Shown one piece after another: positions 35,295 through 45,109 of a DNA stretch of 64,000 bases. Numbering within the stretch: position 1 is the first letter of the stretch; each line of letters opens with the position of its first letter. The DNA is from Aurantiacibacter sp. MUD61 (GTDB lineage Bacteria > Pseudomonadota > Alphaproteobacteria > Sphingomonadales > Sphingomonadaceae), in NCBI RefSeq assembly GCF_027912455.1, contig NZ_CP115446.1:62001-126000 (forward strand). The letters run 5' to 3'. The notes under the pieces were generated by a model. That model saw nothing but the letters and a program-made list of their open reading frames with translations, was not told where the DNA came from and did no database searches. Both the position numbers and the translations under genes were made by a program.

Positions 35295-36154
35295 GCGACT
35301 TTACCCAGCAATGTGGCGATCGCCTGCTGCGCCACAGGTTCTTCGAGCGTGGGCGCATGGCCGACGCGCGGCACGGTGACAGCTTCCAGATCGGGTAACT
35401 CGCGCTCCATCCGCCTCAGCGTGTCTGCTGACAGCAGGTCCGACAGTTCTCCCCGCAAGGCCAGCACTGGCCTTCCAGCGAGCGATTTGAGCATCGGCCA
35501 CATGTCGAAATCTACGCCTTCCGGCTGATCGTCGAACGGATCGGCGATGTGCATGTCGTAATCGAAAGTGATGCGGCCATTGCCGCTCAGGCACATCACA
35601 CGCTTGGTGAAAGCGAGCCATTGCTGCGTGTCGTATTCGGGAAAGGCGACGCCATTGGTTTCCTTGATGGCGCGCGCAGCGTGCATCCAGGTGGGATAGC
35701 TGCGCCCTTGGCCGACGTAATGTTTGATCCGGTCAAGACCCGCAGGCTCGATAATCGGGCCGATATCGTTGAGCACCACCCCGGCAAAGCGGCTCGCGTC
35801 CTGCCCAGCCATCAGCATAGTGATGATCCCGCCAAGCGAAGTGCCGATAGCGACGACTTTATCGAGGCTCGCCTGCTCGAACAGAGCATCAATATCCTGC
35901 GCATATTGCAGCGGATTGTAGCTGCCCGAATCCTTCGCATAATCGCTCTCGCCGCGCCCACGCAGTTCCGCGCAGATGACCCGCCATTCCCCGGCAAAGG
36001 CATCGGCGACAGGCTCGAAATCGCGAGCATTGCGGGTGAGACCGGGAAGGCACAGGATCGGTGGGCGATCATCGCGCCCGGCATAATCGCGGTAATGCAA
36101 GGTCAGCCCATCGGCGCTTTGCCATGTGCCATCTTCATAGGCCGGTGCTGCCAA
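35291..36154 (-). CDS. Alpha/beta hydrolase with TTG start
   Basis: A 287-residue hydrolase. LHYRDYAG and ILCLPGLTRNARDFEPVAD mark the N-terminal strand and oxyanion loop. The nucleophile elbow is GTSLGG, and the late GHAPTLEEP carries the catalytic His. I propose the TTG at 36154, with AGGGGA six bases upstream; the longer ATG frame (36235) would overlap the start of selO on the opposite strand and encode an unlikely leader. It is coupled to the glycosyltransferase. The substrate is unknown. Confidence 0.85.
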   Translation of the reverse strand: MAAPAYEDGTWQSADGLTLHYRDYAGRDDRPPILCLPGLTRNARDFEPVADAFAGEWRVICAELRGRGESDYAKDSGSYNPLQYAQDIDALFEQASLDKVVAIGTSLGGIITMLMAGQDASRFAGVVLNDIGPIIEPAGLDRIKHYVGQGRSYPTWMHAARAIKETNGVAFPEYDTQQWLAFTKRVMCLSGNGRITFDYDMHIADPFDDQPEGVDFDMWPMLKSLAGRPVLALRGELSDLLSADTLRRMERELPDLEAVTVPRVGHAPTLEEPVAQQAIATLLGKVA

Positions 36155-36217
36155 AACGCTTCCCCTGTATACACGTCCACCTTGCGGCGGAGCCTGCGGA
36201 GCGCCACTAATGCAAAC

Positions 36218-37624
36218 ATGCGAGCTGAACCGCAACCTGCCCCGTACACACCCGACACAAAAATCACCGAAATCGCGTCATTTCTGGCCGATCCGGTGAA
36301 TGCGGCGGAGTTTCCCGCGCATCAATTGCGCTTTCGCAACAGGCGCTGGGACGCAGCGGTGGGGCTGGAAAGCCTCTCCGATGACGACTGGGTGGATCAT
36401 TTCGGGCGATTTGAGCCGCTGCCGGACAACCTGCCGAAGCCGCTCGCGCTAAGATATCACGGCCACCAGTTCCGCAATTACAATCCCGAAATAGGCGATG
36501 GCCGCGGCTTCCTGTTTGCGCAAATGCGCGATGGCGAAGGCCGCATGCTCGATTGCGGGACCAAGGGTAGCGGCACCACGCCCTACAGCCGCACAGCCGA
36601 TGGGCGGCTGACGCTGAAAGGAGCGGTGCGAGAAATCCTCGCGACCGAAATGCTGGAGGCGCTCGGCGTCTACACCTCCAAAACGTTCTCCGTCATTGAG
36701 ACAGGCGAGGAATTGTGGCGCAATGATGAGCCATCCCCCACCCGCTCAGCGGTGATGGTGCGGCTGAGCCACGGGCATATCCGCATCGGCAGTTTCCAGC
36801 GCCTGATGGTGCTGGAGGAGCACGCGGCACTCGCACAGCTGGTGGACTACTGCCTCGATGCCTTCCCCGGCCCCCTGCCGCCTGCGGATGCGCCGGGTCG
36901 CGATGAGCCTGCCGTCATACTGCTCCACCAGCTGACCGAGCGGCTCGCCGATCTGGCGGCGAGCTATATGGTCGCTGGTTTCGTCCACGGCGTTCTGAAT
37001 ACCGATAATATGAACATTACAGGCGAGAGTTTCGACTATGGCCCTTGGCGCTGGCTGCCCGCGTGGCAGCCTGAATTCACCGCTGCCTATTTCGACCAAA
37101 CGGGCCTCTACGCTTTTGGCCGCCAGCCCGAAGCCATCCGCTGGAATTTGCACCAGCTCGCCATCGCCCTGCGCCCGCTCGCCGAAAGCGACGCTCTGAT
37201 TGCTGCCCTCGAACGATTCGGCCCGCTCTATGCCGAGGCGATGATGCGGCGGTTCTGCTGGCGGCTTGGTGTACAGCGCCGCTCTGCCGAAGAAGATGCC
37301 GCGCTGATCGAAGCGGCGGAAGTGACGATGCGCGAGGAGAAGATCGGGCCCGACGCATTCTTCTATCGCCACCGCGGCGGCCGCGACGCCAGCGGTGCGC
37401 TGGCGACGATGCTGGAGGGCGCGAGTGCAGTGGAGAGCAATCACGCCTATTGGTCTGATGGCATTGAGCAAAGCATGCTCATCGACGAGGTCGAAACCAT
37501 CTGGGATGCGATAGCCGAGCGCGACGATTGGCAACCCTTGCGCAACAAGTTCACAGCCGTTCGCCGGATGGGTGAAGCGCTGGGCGAGCCGCCCCCACCG
37601 GCAGGCCACAAAGTCGACCTGTAA
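36218..37624 (+). CDS. selO: SelO/YdiU protein adenylyltransferase
   Basis: A 468-residue pseudokinase-fold enzyme that AMPylates proteins in characterised homologs. The conserved LALRYHGHQFRNYNPEIGDGRG and LDCGTKGSGTTPYSR (nucleotide-binding loop) are followed by RLSHGHIRIGSFQ and GFVHGVLNTDNMNITGESFD, holding the metal-binding Asn/Asp. The eukaryotic selenocysteine tail is absent, as in bacteria. It diverges from the alpha/beta hydrolase. Redox stress is the known context for the family. Confidence 0.95.
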   Translation: MRAEPQPAPYTPDTKITEIASFLADPVNAAEFPAHQLRFRNRRWDAAVGLESLSDDDWVDHFGRFEPLPDNLPKPLALRYHGHQFRNYNPEIGDGRGFLFAQMRDGEGRMLDCGTKGSGTTPYSRTADGRLTLKGAVREILATEMLEALGVYTSKTFSVIETGEELWRNDEPSPTRSAVMVRLSHGHIRIGSFQRLMVLEEHAALAQLVDYCLDAFPGPLPPADAPGRDEPAVILLHQLTERLADLAASYMVAGFVHGVLNTDNMNITGESFDYGPWRWLPAWQPEFTAAYFDQTGLYAFGRQPEAIRWNLHQLAIALRPLAESDALIAALERFGPLYAEAMMRRFCWRLGVQRRSAEEDAALIEAAEVTMREEKIGPDAFFYRHRGGRDASGALATMLEGASAVESNHAYWSDGIEQSMLIDEVETIWDAIAERDDWQPLRNKFTAVRRMGEALGEPPPPAGHKVDL

Positions 37625-37753
37625 ATTCGCGTATATCAGGCTGTCAAAATGCTTTCACAAATGCCGGCCGAGTTTACATTTGATTATCCCCTTTGCGCGT
37701 TTCCCGCCGAGCGGTTAGAGGCCAAGCAAACACAAATAAGAGAGTTACCTGAT

Positions 37754-39172
37754 TTGCCCGCGACCCAGGAATTGATTTCATTCGAACCGGCAACCGGCGC
37801 CGAATTGTGGCGCGGCGAACATGGCAATGTGGACCAGCTCGTCGCCAACGCGCGCAAGGCCTGGCCACAGTGGGCCGCCCAGCCGCTCGCCAATCGCATC
37901 GAGCTGATGCGCCGCTTTGTGAATGAAGTCCGCGCGGATCACGATGAGCTTTCGGAACTGATCGCGCGCGAGACGGGCAAGCCGCTGTGGGAAGCCCGCA
38001 CCGAAGTCGAGGCGGTGATCGCCAAGGTCGATATTTCGGTTAGCGCTTATGCTGAACGGACCGGCCAGCGAAAGCTGGACAGCGCGCTGCAAGGCACCGC
38101 TGCTCTGCGTCACAAGCCGCATGGTGTGATGGCGGTGCTTGGCCCGTATAACTTTCCCGCGCACCTGCCCAACGGCCATATGGTTCCGGCGCTGATCGCG
38201 GGCAATTGCGTGATCATGAAACCATCGGAGAAAACCCCGGCAGTCGGCGCTAAGCTGGTGGAATTGTTCAACCGCTCCGGCATCGCGGAGGGCGTTGTCC
38301 AGCTGCTGATCGGCGGTCCGGATGAAGGCAAAGCCATTGTCGCGCACCGCGATGTGAACGGCGTGCTGTTCACCGGCTCTGCCCAGGTCGGCATTGCAAT
38401 CAACAAGAAACTGGCAACCGATCCGGGCAAGATCCTGGCGCTGGAAATGGGCGGCAACAATCCCATCGTGCTGTGGGACACGCCCAAAATGAGCGATGCG
38501 GCGGCGCTTATCATCCAATCCGCCTTCACCACCGCCGGGCAACGCTGCACCGCAGCGCGCCGGTTGATTGTGAAATCAGAACTCTACGATGAAGCCATAG
38601 CTGAGGTGAAGGCACTGACCGATCGCATCATCGTGGGCGGTCCGTTCGACGAGCCTGCGCCGTTCATGGGCCCGGTGATCGACAATGCGACGGCCGACCA
38701 GCTGACCGAAAGCTTCGTCTACCTGCTGTCCCACGGCGGCAAGGCAATCAAGCACATGCGCCGCCTTCAGGACGATAAGCCCTTCGTCACCCCGGCGATC
38801 ATCGACACTACTGACATGAAAGACCGGCCCGATGTCGAATTGTTCGGTCCGCTATTGCAGGTGATCCGCGTGGACAGTTTCGATGCTGCCATTGCAGAGG
38901 CGAACAATACGCGCTTTGGCCTCTCGGCCTCTCTCGTCGGCGGCAATCCGCAGCAGTACAATCGCTTCTGGGCGAATGTTCGTGCGGGCATCGTCAACTG
39001 GAACCGGCCGACGAATGGCGCATCCTCGGCTGCACCCTTTGGCGGGATCGGCTTTTCGGGCAACCATCGCCCCGCTGCTTTCTATGCTGCCGATTACTGC
39101 GCCTATCCGGTCACCAGCACAGAAATGGAACAGCCGCGCGCCAGTGTCGGCGTGGGTTTCAAAGGCGGATAA
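37754..39172 (+). CDS. astD: AstD-like succinylglutamate-semialdehyde dehydrogenase
   Basis: A 472-residue NAD-dependent aldehyde dehydrogenase. Conserved parts are GPYNFPAHLPNGH, KPSEKTP, VLFTGSAQVG, LEMGGNNP (catalytic Glu) and the nucleophile Cys in GQRCTAARR. AstD signatures (LPNGHMVPALIAGN, SAAPFGG) favour arginine-succinyltransferase degradation. I prefer the TTG at 37754 because homologs begin a few residues before ISFEPATG; an ATG at 37649 would add 35 poorly conserved residues through AT-rich sequence. No other ast genes are nearby, so the pathway assignment is tentative. Confidence 0.85.
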   Translation: MPATQELISFEPATGAELWRGEHGNVDQLVANARKAWPQWAAQPLANRIELMRRFVNEVRADHDELSELIARETGKPLWEARTEVEAVIAKVDISVSAYAERTGQRKLDSALQGTAALRHKPHGVMAVLGPYNFPAHLPNGHMVPALIAGNCVIMKPSEKTPAVGAKLVELFNRSGIAEGVVQLLIGGPDEGKAIVAHRDVNGVLFTGSAQVGIAINKKLATDPGKILALEMGGNNPIVLWDTPKMSDAAALIIQSAFTTAGQRCTAARRLIVKSELYDEAIAEVKALTDRIIVGGPFDEPAPFMGPVIDNATADQLTESFVYLLSHGGKAIKHMRRLQDDKPFVTPAIIDTTDMKDRPDVELFGPLLQVIRVDSFDAAIAEANNTRFGLSASLVGGNPQQYNRFWANVRAGIVNWNRPTNGASSAAPFGGIGFSGNHRPAAFYAADYCAYPVTSTEMEQPRASVGVGFKGG

Positions 39173-39184
39173 TCTTGCGCTCAA

Positions 39185-40156
39185 ATGCGCGCGTGCTTGC
39201 CGCAGCCCAGCCAAGCAGCTAGCGCGCCGGGCGTGAGCATAACGGCAGATCAGAACACGGCGACGCGTGGTCAGGCGGTATTCTTCGCCTTTCTCGCCCA
39301 CATGTTCTGGGGCTTCATGCCCATCTACCTCATCTTGGTGGCAGAGGTCCCCGCAGTGGAATTCGTCGCATGGCGGACATTCTTCACTCTGCCCATTTGC
39401 CTGTTTTTCGTCTGGTATCGCGGTCGCGGCGACCATTTGCGCGAGTGCCTAAGCGATCGGCGCACGATGCTAACCTTGCTGGGCAGTTCGGCGATGATCG
39501 CGATAAACTGGCTGGGCTACATCTGGGCGATCCAGAATAATTTCGTCTACGCCGCCAGCCTTGGCTACTACATCCTGCCGCTCAACATGATGTTGCTTGG
39601 GGTGGTGTTCCTCGGCGAGAAATTGTCGATGCGCCAATGGGCGGCGGTGGCCTTGGCCGCGCTTGGCGTTGGCGCACTGGCGACGGGGGCGCTGACGACG
39701 CTGTGGCTGAGCCTGACGCTTGCGATGTCATTCGGCGTGTATGGTTTGCTGCGCAAAACCGTTGCTGCCGGGCCGCTCGTTGGATTGACCCTAGAAGCGA
39801 TTATCCTGCTGCCACTGGTGCTCGGCTACCTCGGATATGTGCAATTCTTCGGTGGCGGAACGGCGTTTGCCCGAGACACTGTGGAAACGCTTGCGATCAT
39901 GGCCGGCGGTTTGATGACGGCGATCCCGCTGCTTCTGTTCGCCAGCGCCGCGCGCGCCCTGCCCTACACGCTCATCGGCTTCATGCAATTCATCGCGCCG
40001 ACGCTCGTTTTCATTCTCGGCCTGACGGTTTTTCACGAGGAATTGCAGGCCGCGCAGCTCGCCGCTTTTCTGGCGATATGGGGCGCGGTGGCGCTATTTA
40101 GCTGGGATATCTGGGCGAAGTCCCGCGCCGCTCGGGCAGCGGCGGCGGCAGCTTAG
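39185..40156 (+). CDS. rarD: RarD-type EamA family transporter
   Basis: An integral membrane protein of about 307-323 residues with ten predicted helices. The first helix carries [15 protein letters not shown], typical of RarD, and [20 protein letters not shown] marks helix 4-5. The likely start is uncertain: the ATG at 39185 or the GTG at 39233 (ending a hydrophilic leader). The transported substrate of the family is unsettled. It converges on pyrC with a 4-nt overlap. Confidence 0.88.
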   Translation: MRACLPQPSQAASAPGVSITADQNTATRGQAVFFAFLAHMFWGFMPIYLILVAEVPAVEFVAWRTFFTLPICLFFVWYRGRGDHLRECLSDRRTMLTLLGSSAMIAINWLGYIWAIQNNFVYAASLGYYILPLNMMLLGVVFLGEKLSMRQWAAVALAALGVGALATGALTTLWLSLTLAMSFGVYGLLRKTVAAGPLVGLTLEAIILLPLVLGYLGYVQFFGGGTAFARDTVETLAIMAGGLMTAIPLLLFASAARALPYTLIGFMQFIAPTLVFILGLTVFHEELQAAQLAAFLAIWGAVALFSWDIWAKSRAARAAAAAA

Positions 40157-41190
40157 CCTGCAAAACGCCAGCCGAGTGTTTCCCCTGCATGGAACGGCAC
40201 CAGATCGGTGTCCGCCGCGGCGATTGTATCAGGCACCACGCACTCGACCTTTTCCAGCGTCACGCTCTCCTGATTGAGCGGCAGGCCATAGAATGCGGGC
40301 CCATGCAGGCTGGCAAAGCCTTCGAACTGGTCGAGCGCATCTTCGGCTTCGAACACAGCAAGGTAGCTTTCGAGCGCGAAAGGCGCGTTGAAAATTCCCG
40401 CACAACCGCAGGCGCTTTCCTTCGCTTCGCGCGCATGGGGCGCGCTGTCGGTGCCGAGGAAGAATTTCGGATTGCCGCTCGTCGCGGCCTTGCGCAGCGC
40501 GAGCCGGTGCTGCTCGCGCTTGGCGACGGGCAGGCAATAGGCGTGCGGACGAATGCCGCCGACCAGCATGGCGTTGCGATTGATGTGCAAATGTTGCGGC
40601 GTGATCGTGGCCGCGACATTGGGACCGGATTCTTCGACGAAGCGCACGGCATCGGCGGTAGTGATGTGCTCGAACACGACTTTCAGATCGGGCAGATCGT
40701 CGAGCAACGGGCGTAGCACACGCTCGATAAACACAGCCTCGCGGTCGAAAATATCGATGTCGGCGTGAGTCACTTCGCCGTGCACGCACAGCACCATGCC
40801 GATTTCCGCCATCACCTCGAGCACACCGCGAATGTTTGCGACATCGGTCACGCCGCTATCCGAATTGGTGGTCGCGCCAGCCGGATAAAGCTTTGCCGCT
40901 GTGAATACGCCCGATGCAAACCCGCGCCGCACCTCTTCCGGATCGAGATTGCCGGTGAGATAGCACGTCATGAGCGGCTCGAACTGCACGCCTTCGGGCA
41001 CAGCCGCCAGAATGCGTTCGCGATAGGCGCGCGCTGCCTCGACCGTTGTGATCGGCGGCGTCAAATTGGGCATCACGATGGCGCGGGCAAACTGGCGCGC
41101 GGTGTATTCGGCAACACCGTCCAGCATGGCGCCGTCGCGCAAGTGGACATGCCAATCATCGGGGCGGCGGATCGTGAGCGAAGTCGTCAT
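40153..41190 (-). CDS. pyrC: Dihydroorotase PyrC
   Basis: A 345-residue class II dihydroorotase, closing carbamoyl-aspartate to dihydroorotate in pyrimidine synthesis. The metal-binding HVH is at 14-16 in [10 protein letters not shown]. The carboxylated Lys lies in AAKLYPAG, further His in CVHGEV and FEHITT, and the Asp in LGTDSAPH. The start at 41190 matches the canonical N-terminus; the frame is open upstream but not conserved. It is a single gene, with a patatin gene just upstream on the same strand. Confidence 0.96.
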   Translation of the reverse strand: MTTSLTIRRPDDWHVHLRDGAMLDGVAEYTARQFARAIVMPNLTPPITTVEAARAYRERILAAVPEGVQFEPLMTCYLTGNLDPEEVRRGFASGVFTAAKLYPAGATTNSDSGVTDVANIRGVLEVMAEIGMVLCVHGEVTHADIDIFDREAVFIERVLRPLLDDLPDLKVVFEHITTADAVRFVEESGPNVAATITPQHLHINRNAMLVGGIRPHAYCLPVAKREQHRLALRKAATSGNPKFFLGTDSAPHAREAKESACGCAGIFNAPFALESYLAVFEAEDALDQFEGFASLHGPAFYGLPLNQESVTLEKVECVVPDTIAAADTDLVPFHAGETLGWRFAG

Positions 41191-41200
41191 GCGGCGCGCT

Positions 41201-42025
41201 CTAGCCCGAAGCTTCTTGCTGCGCCAGCCACGCTTTGCCATCGCGCTCGCCCTGCTCCCAAGTGCGGGTGACTTTGCTGGCATCGGTGAAGTCGATCTTG
41301 TCGGCGGCAACCTCTTCGCTCGGCTGGACGTAGGTCCGGTCGCCCAATTCCGACAGATTTCGGTATTGGCGGGTAAGAAGGACAAGCGTTTCGCCTTCGT
41401 CTTGCTCCGGCAGCAGAACCTTGTCGGTCATCCCGCCATCGAGCACGCGGCAGTCATTCCAGACGGGTACATCGAAAACCGGCGGTATCGTCGCGGCGGC
41501 GCAAATCAGGTCGACGAGCTTGCCTTGCCGCGCAGCCTCGCGCGCATCGACCCGCAGCTGCTGCAATCCGGCCATCATCGGCAGGCGCAAATGCGGCACA
41601 CCGCGAACGGCCTGATCAAGCTGATAGAATGCGCCATAGAACACCGCCGCAAGATGCGGCGGCAGCCCCTGCGGAGGCACGGAGAGACCCGCCTCGAACA
41701 CCGGACCATCGGCGATCCGCTCGATCGCTTCAGCGTCCAGCGTCACGTCCACCACGGCGCGATAAATCTCCTGATGCGGTGTAAAATTGCTCTTGTTCCG
41801 ATCAAGATTGGAATCGTTGAGGGCAAAGGCCTCGCTCATGACATCGAGCAAATCCTGCTCACGCCCACCGATCCACGTCGCCGCACTCAGCACGCCGCCG
41901 GAAACCCCCGTTATGCGCTCGGGCCGCAGATCGTCAAAGCTCCCCACCTCGCACAGAAAACCGCCGTGCCAGAAACAGCGAATCCCGCCGCCGGAGAAAA
42001 GGACCTGATCGAAAGCTTGTGTCAT
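41201..42025 (-). CDS. Patatin-like phospholipase
   Basis: A 274-residue lipid acyl hydrolase. The oxyanion loop is [11 protein letters not shown], the nucleophile elbow GVSGG, and the catalytic Asp is in LDGGMTDK. The start at 42025 fits the fold; an upstream ATG at 42061 adds a short leader that overlaps the YgfZ start region. No signal peptide is visible, so it probably acts on inner-leaflet phospholipids. It is separated from pyrC by only 10 nt. Confidence 0.88.
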   Translation of the reverse strand: MTQAFDQVLFSGGGIRCFWHGGFLCEVGSFDDLRPERITGVSGGVLSAATWIGGREQDLLDVMSEAFALNDSNLDRNKSNFTPHQEIYRAVVDVTLDAEAIERIADGPVFEAGLSVPPQGLPPHLAAVFYGAFYQLDQAVRGVPHLRLPMMAGLQQLRVDAREAARQGKLVDLICAAATIPPVFDVPVWNDCRVLDGGMTDKVLLPEQDEGETLVLLTRQYRNLSELGDRTYVQPSEEVAADKIDFTDASKVTRTWEQGERDGKAWLAQQEASG

Positions 42026-42063
42026 CGCATTGCCTATGGCGCGCGCGCGCCTATCTGTCACCT

Positions 42064-42801
42064 ATGACAATGGGGCGATTGATGAACCGCGCGGTGGCCC
42101 GCGTTACTCCGCAGGATGACAGCGAGGATGCCGTCGCTTTCCTGCAGGGCCTTTTGACCAATGATGTGTCGGGCGATGGCCCCACCTTCGCTGCATTGCT
42201 CACCGCACAGGGCAAGGCGATGTTCGACATGATCGTATGGCGCGATGGCTCCGACGTGCTGCTCGATTGCGAAGCTGATCGGGCGGAGGATCTGGCCAAG
42301 CGCCTCTCGCTCTATCGTCTGCGCCGCAAGATCGATATCGCAGTGGATGTATCGCGAGCGGTTTTCTGGTCGGACGAAGCGGCGGATGACTTCGCCCCCG
42401 ATCCGCGCCTTGCCAGCCTCGGCTTCCGGCGCATTGGCGAGGCAAACAGCTCAAGCGAGAGTGTGGGCGACTCATATCTCGCCCACCGCCTCTCGCTCGG
42501 CGTACCTGAAGGCTTCGCCGAACTCGGCGATATTCTTTGGCTGGAGACCAATGCGGCCGAGCTGAACGGCGTCAGCTTCACCAAGGGTTGCTATATCGGC
42601 CAGGAGAACACTGCACGGATGAACTGGCGGCAGAAGATCAATCGCCGCCTGGTGGTCGTGCCGCTGGACATGTCGCAGGACAAGCGGCGGAAAGCGGAAC
42701 ACCCCGCGCTCGGCTTCGCGGTCGATCACCTGCGAGTGGAGGATATTCCGACAGAGCATGTGCCCGAATGGATGCAGCTTAGCGGCGGCGAAGAGGCCTA
42801 G
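42064..42801 (+). CDS. ygfZ: Folate-binding YgfZ/GcvT-like protein
   Basis: A 245-residue protein of the YgfZ family that assists iron-sulfur cluster repair using folate. The diagnostic KGCYIGQE motif is complete (residues about 176-183), followed by TARMNWR. The N-terminal GcvT-like part has FLQGLLTNDV. The start at 42064 is chosen to give the usual N-terminus. It converges on the TetR gene with 4-nt overlap. Confidence 0.92.
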   Translation: MTMGRLMNRAVARVTPQDDSEDAVAFLQGLLTNDVSGDGPTFAALLTAQGKAMFDMIVWRDGSDVLLDCEADRAEDLAKRLSLYRLRRKIDIAVDVSRAVFWSDEAADDFAPDPRLASLGFRRIGEANSSSESVGDSYLAHRLSLGVPEGFAELGDILWLETNAAELNGVSFTKGCYIGQENTARMNWRQKINRRLVVVPLDMSQDKRRKAEHPALGFAVDHLRVEDIPTEHVPEWMQLSGGEEA

Positions 42802-43400
42802 CCCGCCATTTCCCCATAGGTATTCTGGAAAGCGGCAATCAGCATTTCTTCTGCCTTGTCACGCGCGACCGAGCGTTTGACCGATAGCGATTCGGCGAGC
42901 TGTTCGCCCAGCAGAGCATCGCCCAGAGCGAGCAATACGAGCGTGAATGTATTTTCGTGCATGGCCAGCTCATTGCCGGGATGCACTTCTTCCGGCGCGA
43001 GATCGTGAACCAGCCGATGAATTGCCTCAATAATCGGATCGAGCGCGTCCTCATTCCCTGATGCGAGCATCCAGCTGGCGAGTGGCCCGCCGCCTTCCTT
43101 GCTGCAGGCATCAAACGCCAGATCGACGACTTCGCGGGGGCTGCCGACACCCGCCCTGCTCGCGCGCACCGCGTCCGCAATCGAATCGCACACGGTCTGC
43201 GCCAGATGAGCGGCCAGTTCCTTCTGCAAACCCGCAGCGCTGCCGAAATGATGCAACAGATTGGCGTGCGTGCGCCCGATTCGCGTCGCAACAGCTTTCA
43301 AAGTGACCGCCTGCGGGCCTGCTTCGATCAGCAATTCGCGCGCAGCTTCCAGAGCTGCGGCACGGCTTTCCTCCGGGCTCAGACGTTTCTTTGTTGACAT
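42798..43400 (-). CDS. TetR-family transcriptional regulator
   Basis: A 200-residue repressor. The helix-turn-helix is in ARELLIEAGPQAVTLKAVATRIGRTHANLLHHFGS; the rest is an all-helical ligand domain. Two operator-like palindromes overlap its start and fill the gap to the divergent metal-dependent hydrolase gene, so it probably controls both. The pairing of a TetR regulator with a PF10118-type gene is seen in related bacteria. The ligand is unknown. Confidence 0.9.
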   Translation of the reverse strand: MSTKKRLSPEESRAAALEAARELLIEAGPQAVTLKAVATRIGRTHANLLHHFGSAAGLQKELAAHLAQTVCDSIADAVRASRAGVGSPREVVDLAFDACSKEGGGPLASWMLASGNEDALDPIIEAIHRLVHDLAPEEVHPGNELAMHENTFTLVLLALGDALLGEQLAESLSVKRSVARDKAEEMLIAAFQNTYGEMAG

Positions 43401-43431
43401 GCGTGTCAGTAGCCTATTAACATTGGTGTCA
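43395..43431. promoter_or_regulatory. Two 14-bp palindromic operators of the TetR regulator
   Basis: TGACA-TGCG-TGTCA (43395-43408) and TAACA-TTGG-TGTCA (43418-43431) share the pattern TGACA-N4-TGTCA, with one mismatch in the second. Their centres are 23 bp apart, about two helical turns. The first overlaps the TetR start codon. Confidence 0.7.
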
Positions 43432-43462
43432 GTTCTTAAGGCGAAGGCCCCGAGGTATTGTT

Positions 43463-44350
43463 ATGACTGCGTTCCCCCACTGGCAAGCAGACCACTCCGA
43501 ATCGCCGGGCATCACGGTGAGAGATCGACGCTTCGGGCGCGGTCAGAAGCGTGAGCGCGGGACCGATCCCTTTGCATCTGCGTGGTTCGCCGCGCTTTCC
43601 GCCAGCTTTCCGCGCGGCGAAGCGATGTTCATCGATGCTGTCAGGGCGCACCGCGATGACGTGCCGCCCAAACTCGCAGAGGAAATTCGCGACTTCATCC
43701 GGCAGGAAGTCAATCATTCGCGCGAGCATCTGGCGTTCAACCGCGCAGTTGCCGATGCAGGCTATGACCTCACCGAAATCGATGCGCGGGTGAAATCGTT
43801 GGTCGCCGACACGCAAGCTGCGCCGCCGATCGTCCAGCTCACCATCACCTGCGCGCTCGAACATTTTACCGCCATGTTCGCGCATGAATTCCTCAAGGAT
43901 CCCGACTCAATTGCCAGCGCCGGAATGGGCGATGTGCAGCTGTGGCTGTGGCACGCGGTCGAGGAAATCGAGCACAAGGCCGTTGCCTACGATACATGGC
44001 TGCACGCAACGCGCAGCTGGTCCGATTGGAAACGCTGGCGCGTGCGTAGCCTGATTATGGCACTGGTCACGTATCGCTTCCTCAGGAATCGCGTGACCGA
44101 TGCGGTGGAATTGCTGCGGCAGGACGGCATCACCGGATGGAAAGCTAAATGGGGCCTATTTACCCATCTGTTCAGCAGGCCCGGCATCTTGCGCAAGATC
44201 TTCCCGGCTTGGCTCGGATATTACAAGCCGGGTTTCCACCCGTGGGATCTGGATGATCGCCACCTGATCACCGAGTGGGAAGACGCCCAGACTGTCGTCG
44301 GGGAAGGCGCCGCAACGTCAGACCGCAGCGACGGCCCCGCCACCACCTGA
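43463..44350 (+). CDS. Metal-dependent hydrolase (PF10118-like, ferritin-fold helices)
   Basis: A 295-residue, mostly helical protein. The conserved elements look like a di-iron or metal centre: EEIRDFIRQEVNHSREHLAFN with E-x6-H, then ALEHFTAMFAHEFL and LWHAVEEIEHKAVAYDTW (H..EE..EH). These match the family annotated as metal-dependent hydrolases. It diverges from TetR and shares the operators. The reaction is unknown; oxidation or hydroxylation of a lipid would fit the helical bundle but is speculation. Confidence 0.8.
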   Translation: MTAFPHWQADHSESPGITVRDRRFGRGQKRERGTDPFASAWFAALSASFPRGEAMFIDAVRAHRDDVPPKLAEEIRDFIRQEVNHSREHLAFNRAVADAGYDLTEIDARVKSLVADTQAAPPIVQLTITCALEHFTAMFAHEFLKDPDSIASAGMGDVQLWLWHAVEEIEHKAVAYDTWLHATRSWSDWKRWRVRSLIMALVTYRFLRNRVTDAVELLRQDGITGWKAKWGLFTHLFSRPGILRKIFPAWLGYYKPGFHPWDLDDRHLITEWEDAQTVVGEGAATSDRSDGPATT

Positions 44351-44354
44351 TTGC

Positions 44355-44906
44355 TCAGGCAGCAGCGGGGCGTTCGCTGGCAGCAACGGGCACACGCAAA
44401 TTCTTGACGTAGCGCCGACTCAGGACCTTTTCGTCCCCACGGCCTAGGCTGCGGGTTGCGGCTATTTCGCCGGTGTCGGCAAAGCCCGCCTTGCGCAGCA
44501 CACGTCCACTCGCCGGATTATCGAAGAAATGACGCGCTTCGATCGTGTCGATGCCGATTGCGTCGGCAATCTCGACAACGCCATGCAGTGCCTCGGTCGC
44601 ATAACCCCGGCCCTGCCAGTCACGGCCGATCCAATAGCCGACCTCTTCACCGACTGAGTCGAGCTGTTCGAACCCGATCATACCGATAATGGGCGCGCCC
44701 GGCTCGTCCGGGAGAGTAATGACAAAACGTTTGCGTGCGTCCTTGACCGCGAGAGCGCAGAACTGGCGCGCGTCATCTTCGGTATAGGGCCATGGCGCGC
44801 GGGCCAGATTACGGACGATGCTCTCATCCGCAATGCCGCGATAGATGCCGCGCCAGTCTTCCAGGAACACGGGCCGTAAAAACAGCCGCTGGGTACGCAT
44901 GAACAT
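44355..44906 (-). CDS. GNAT-family N-acetyltransferase (RimJ-like)
   Basis: A 183-residue acetyltransferase of the RimJ/RimL subgroup. The N-terminus RTQRLFLRPVFLEDW is typical, and the acetyl-CoA loop is GRDWQGRGYATEAL with the later HFFDNPASGRVLRKAGF. The ATG at 44906 has a GGGAGA Shine-Dalgarno six bases upstream. Its target (ribosomal protein, antibiotic or metabolite) cannot be deduced. It is monocistronic and is read toward the hydrolase stop. Confidence 0.9.
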   Translation of the reverse strand: MFMRTQRLFLRPVFLEDWRGIYRGIADESIVRNLARAPWPYTEDDARQFCALAVKDARKRFVITLPDEPGAPIIGMIGFEQLDSVGEEVGYWIGRDWQGRGYATEALHGVVEIADAIGIDTIEARHFFDNPASGRVLRKAGFADTGEIAATRSLGRGDEKVLSRRYVKNLRVPVAASERPAAA

Positions 44907-45007
44907 TTGTATTCTCCCGCAAGCCGGGTGCCCGCCTCCATTGGGCCGCCGGTGTTTCAAATTCGGGACTTTCGGCAAAGAAAATCCCGCGTGAGGGAAG
45001 GAGAATC

Positions 45008-45036
45008 AAAAAAGGAGACGGGGCGGCCCCATCTCC
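45008..45036 (-). terminator. Intrinsic terminator of rplU-rpmA
   Basis: On the minus strand a 10-bp stem (45036-45027 with 45023-45014, one G-U) with a 3-nt loop is followed by six U (45013-45008). It is the strongest intrinsic terminator in the window, about 75 nt after rpmA. A second hairpin (45069-45092, 10-bp stem with one wobble) lies between it and the stop codon. Confidence 0.85.
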
Positions 45037-45109
45037 TTCCTGCTTTTCGGAAATTTTAAGCTCCGAAAGGGGCCATCCCGGTGGATGACCCCCTTATCGG
45101 ATCATCCGG

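Noticed and set aside
34077..35528. A 483-codon open frame opposite the glycosyltransferase
   Set aside because: The minus-strand glycosyltransferase has complete GT4 motifs; the plus-strand frame crosses gene borders.
35549..36217. An N-terminal extension of selO upstream of 36218
   Set aside because: It lies antisense to the alpha/beta hydrolase and selO homologs begin close to the proposed ATG.
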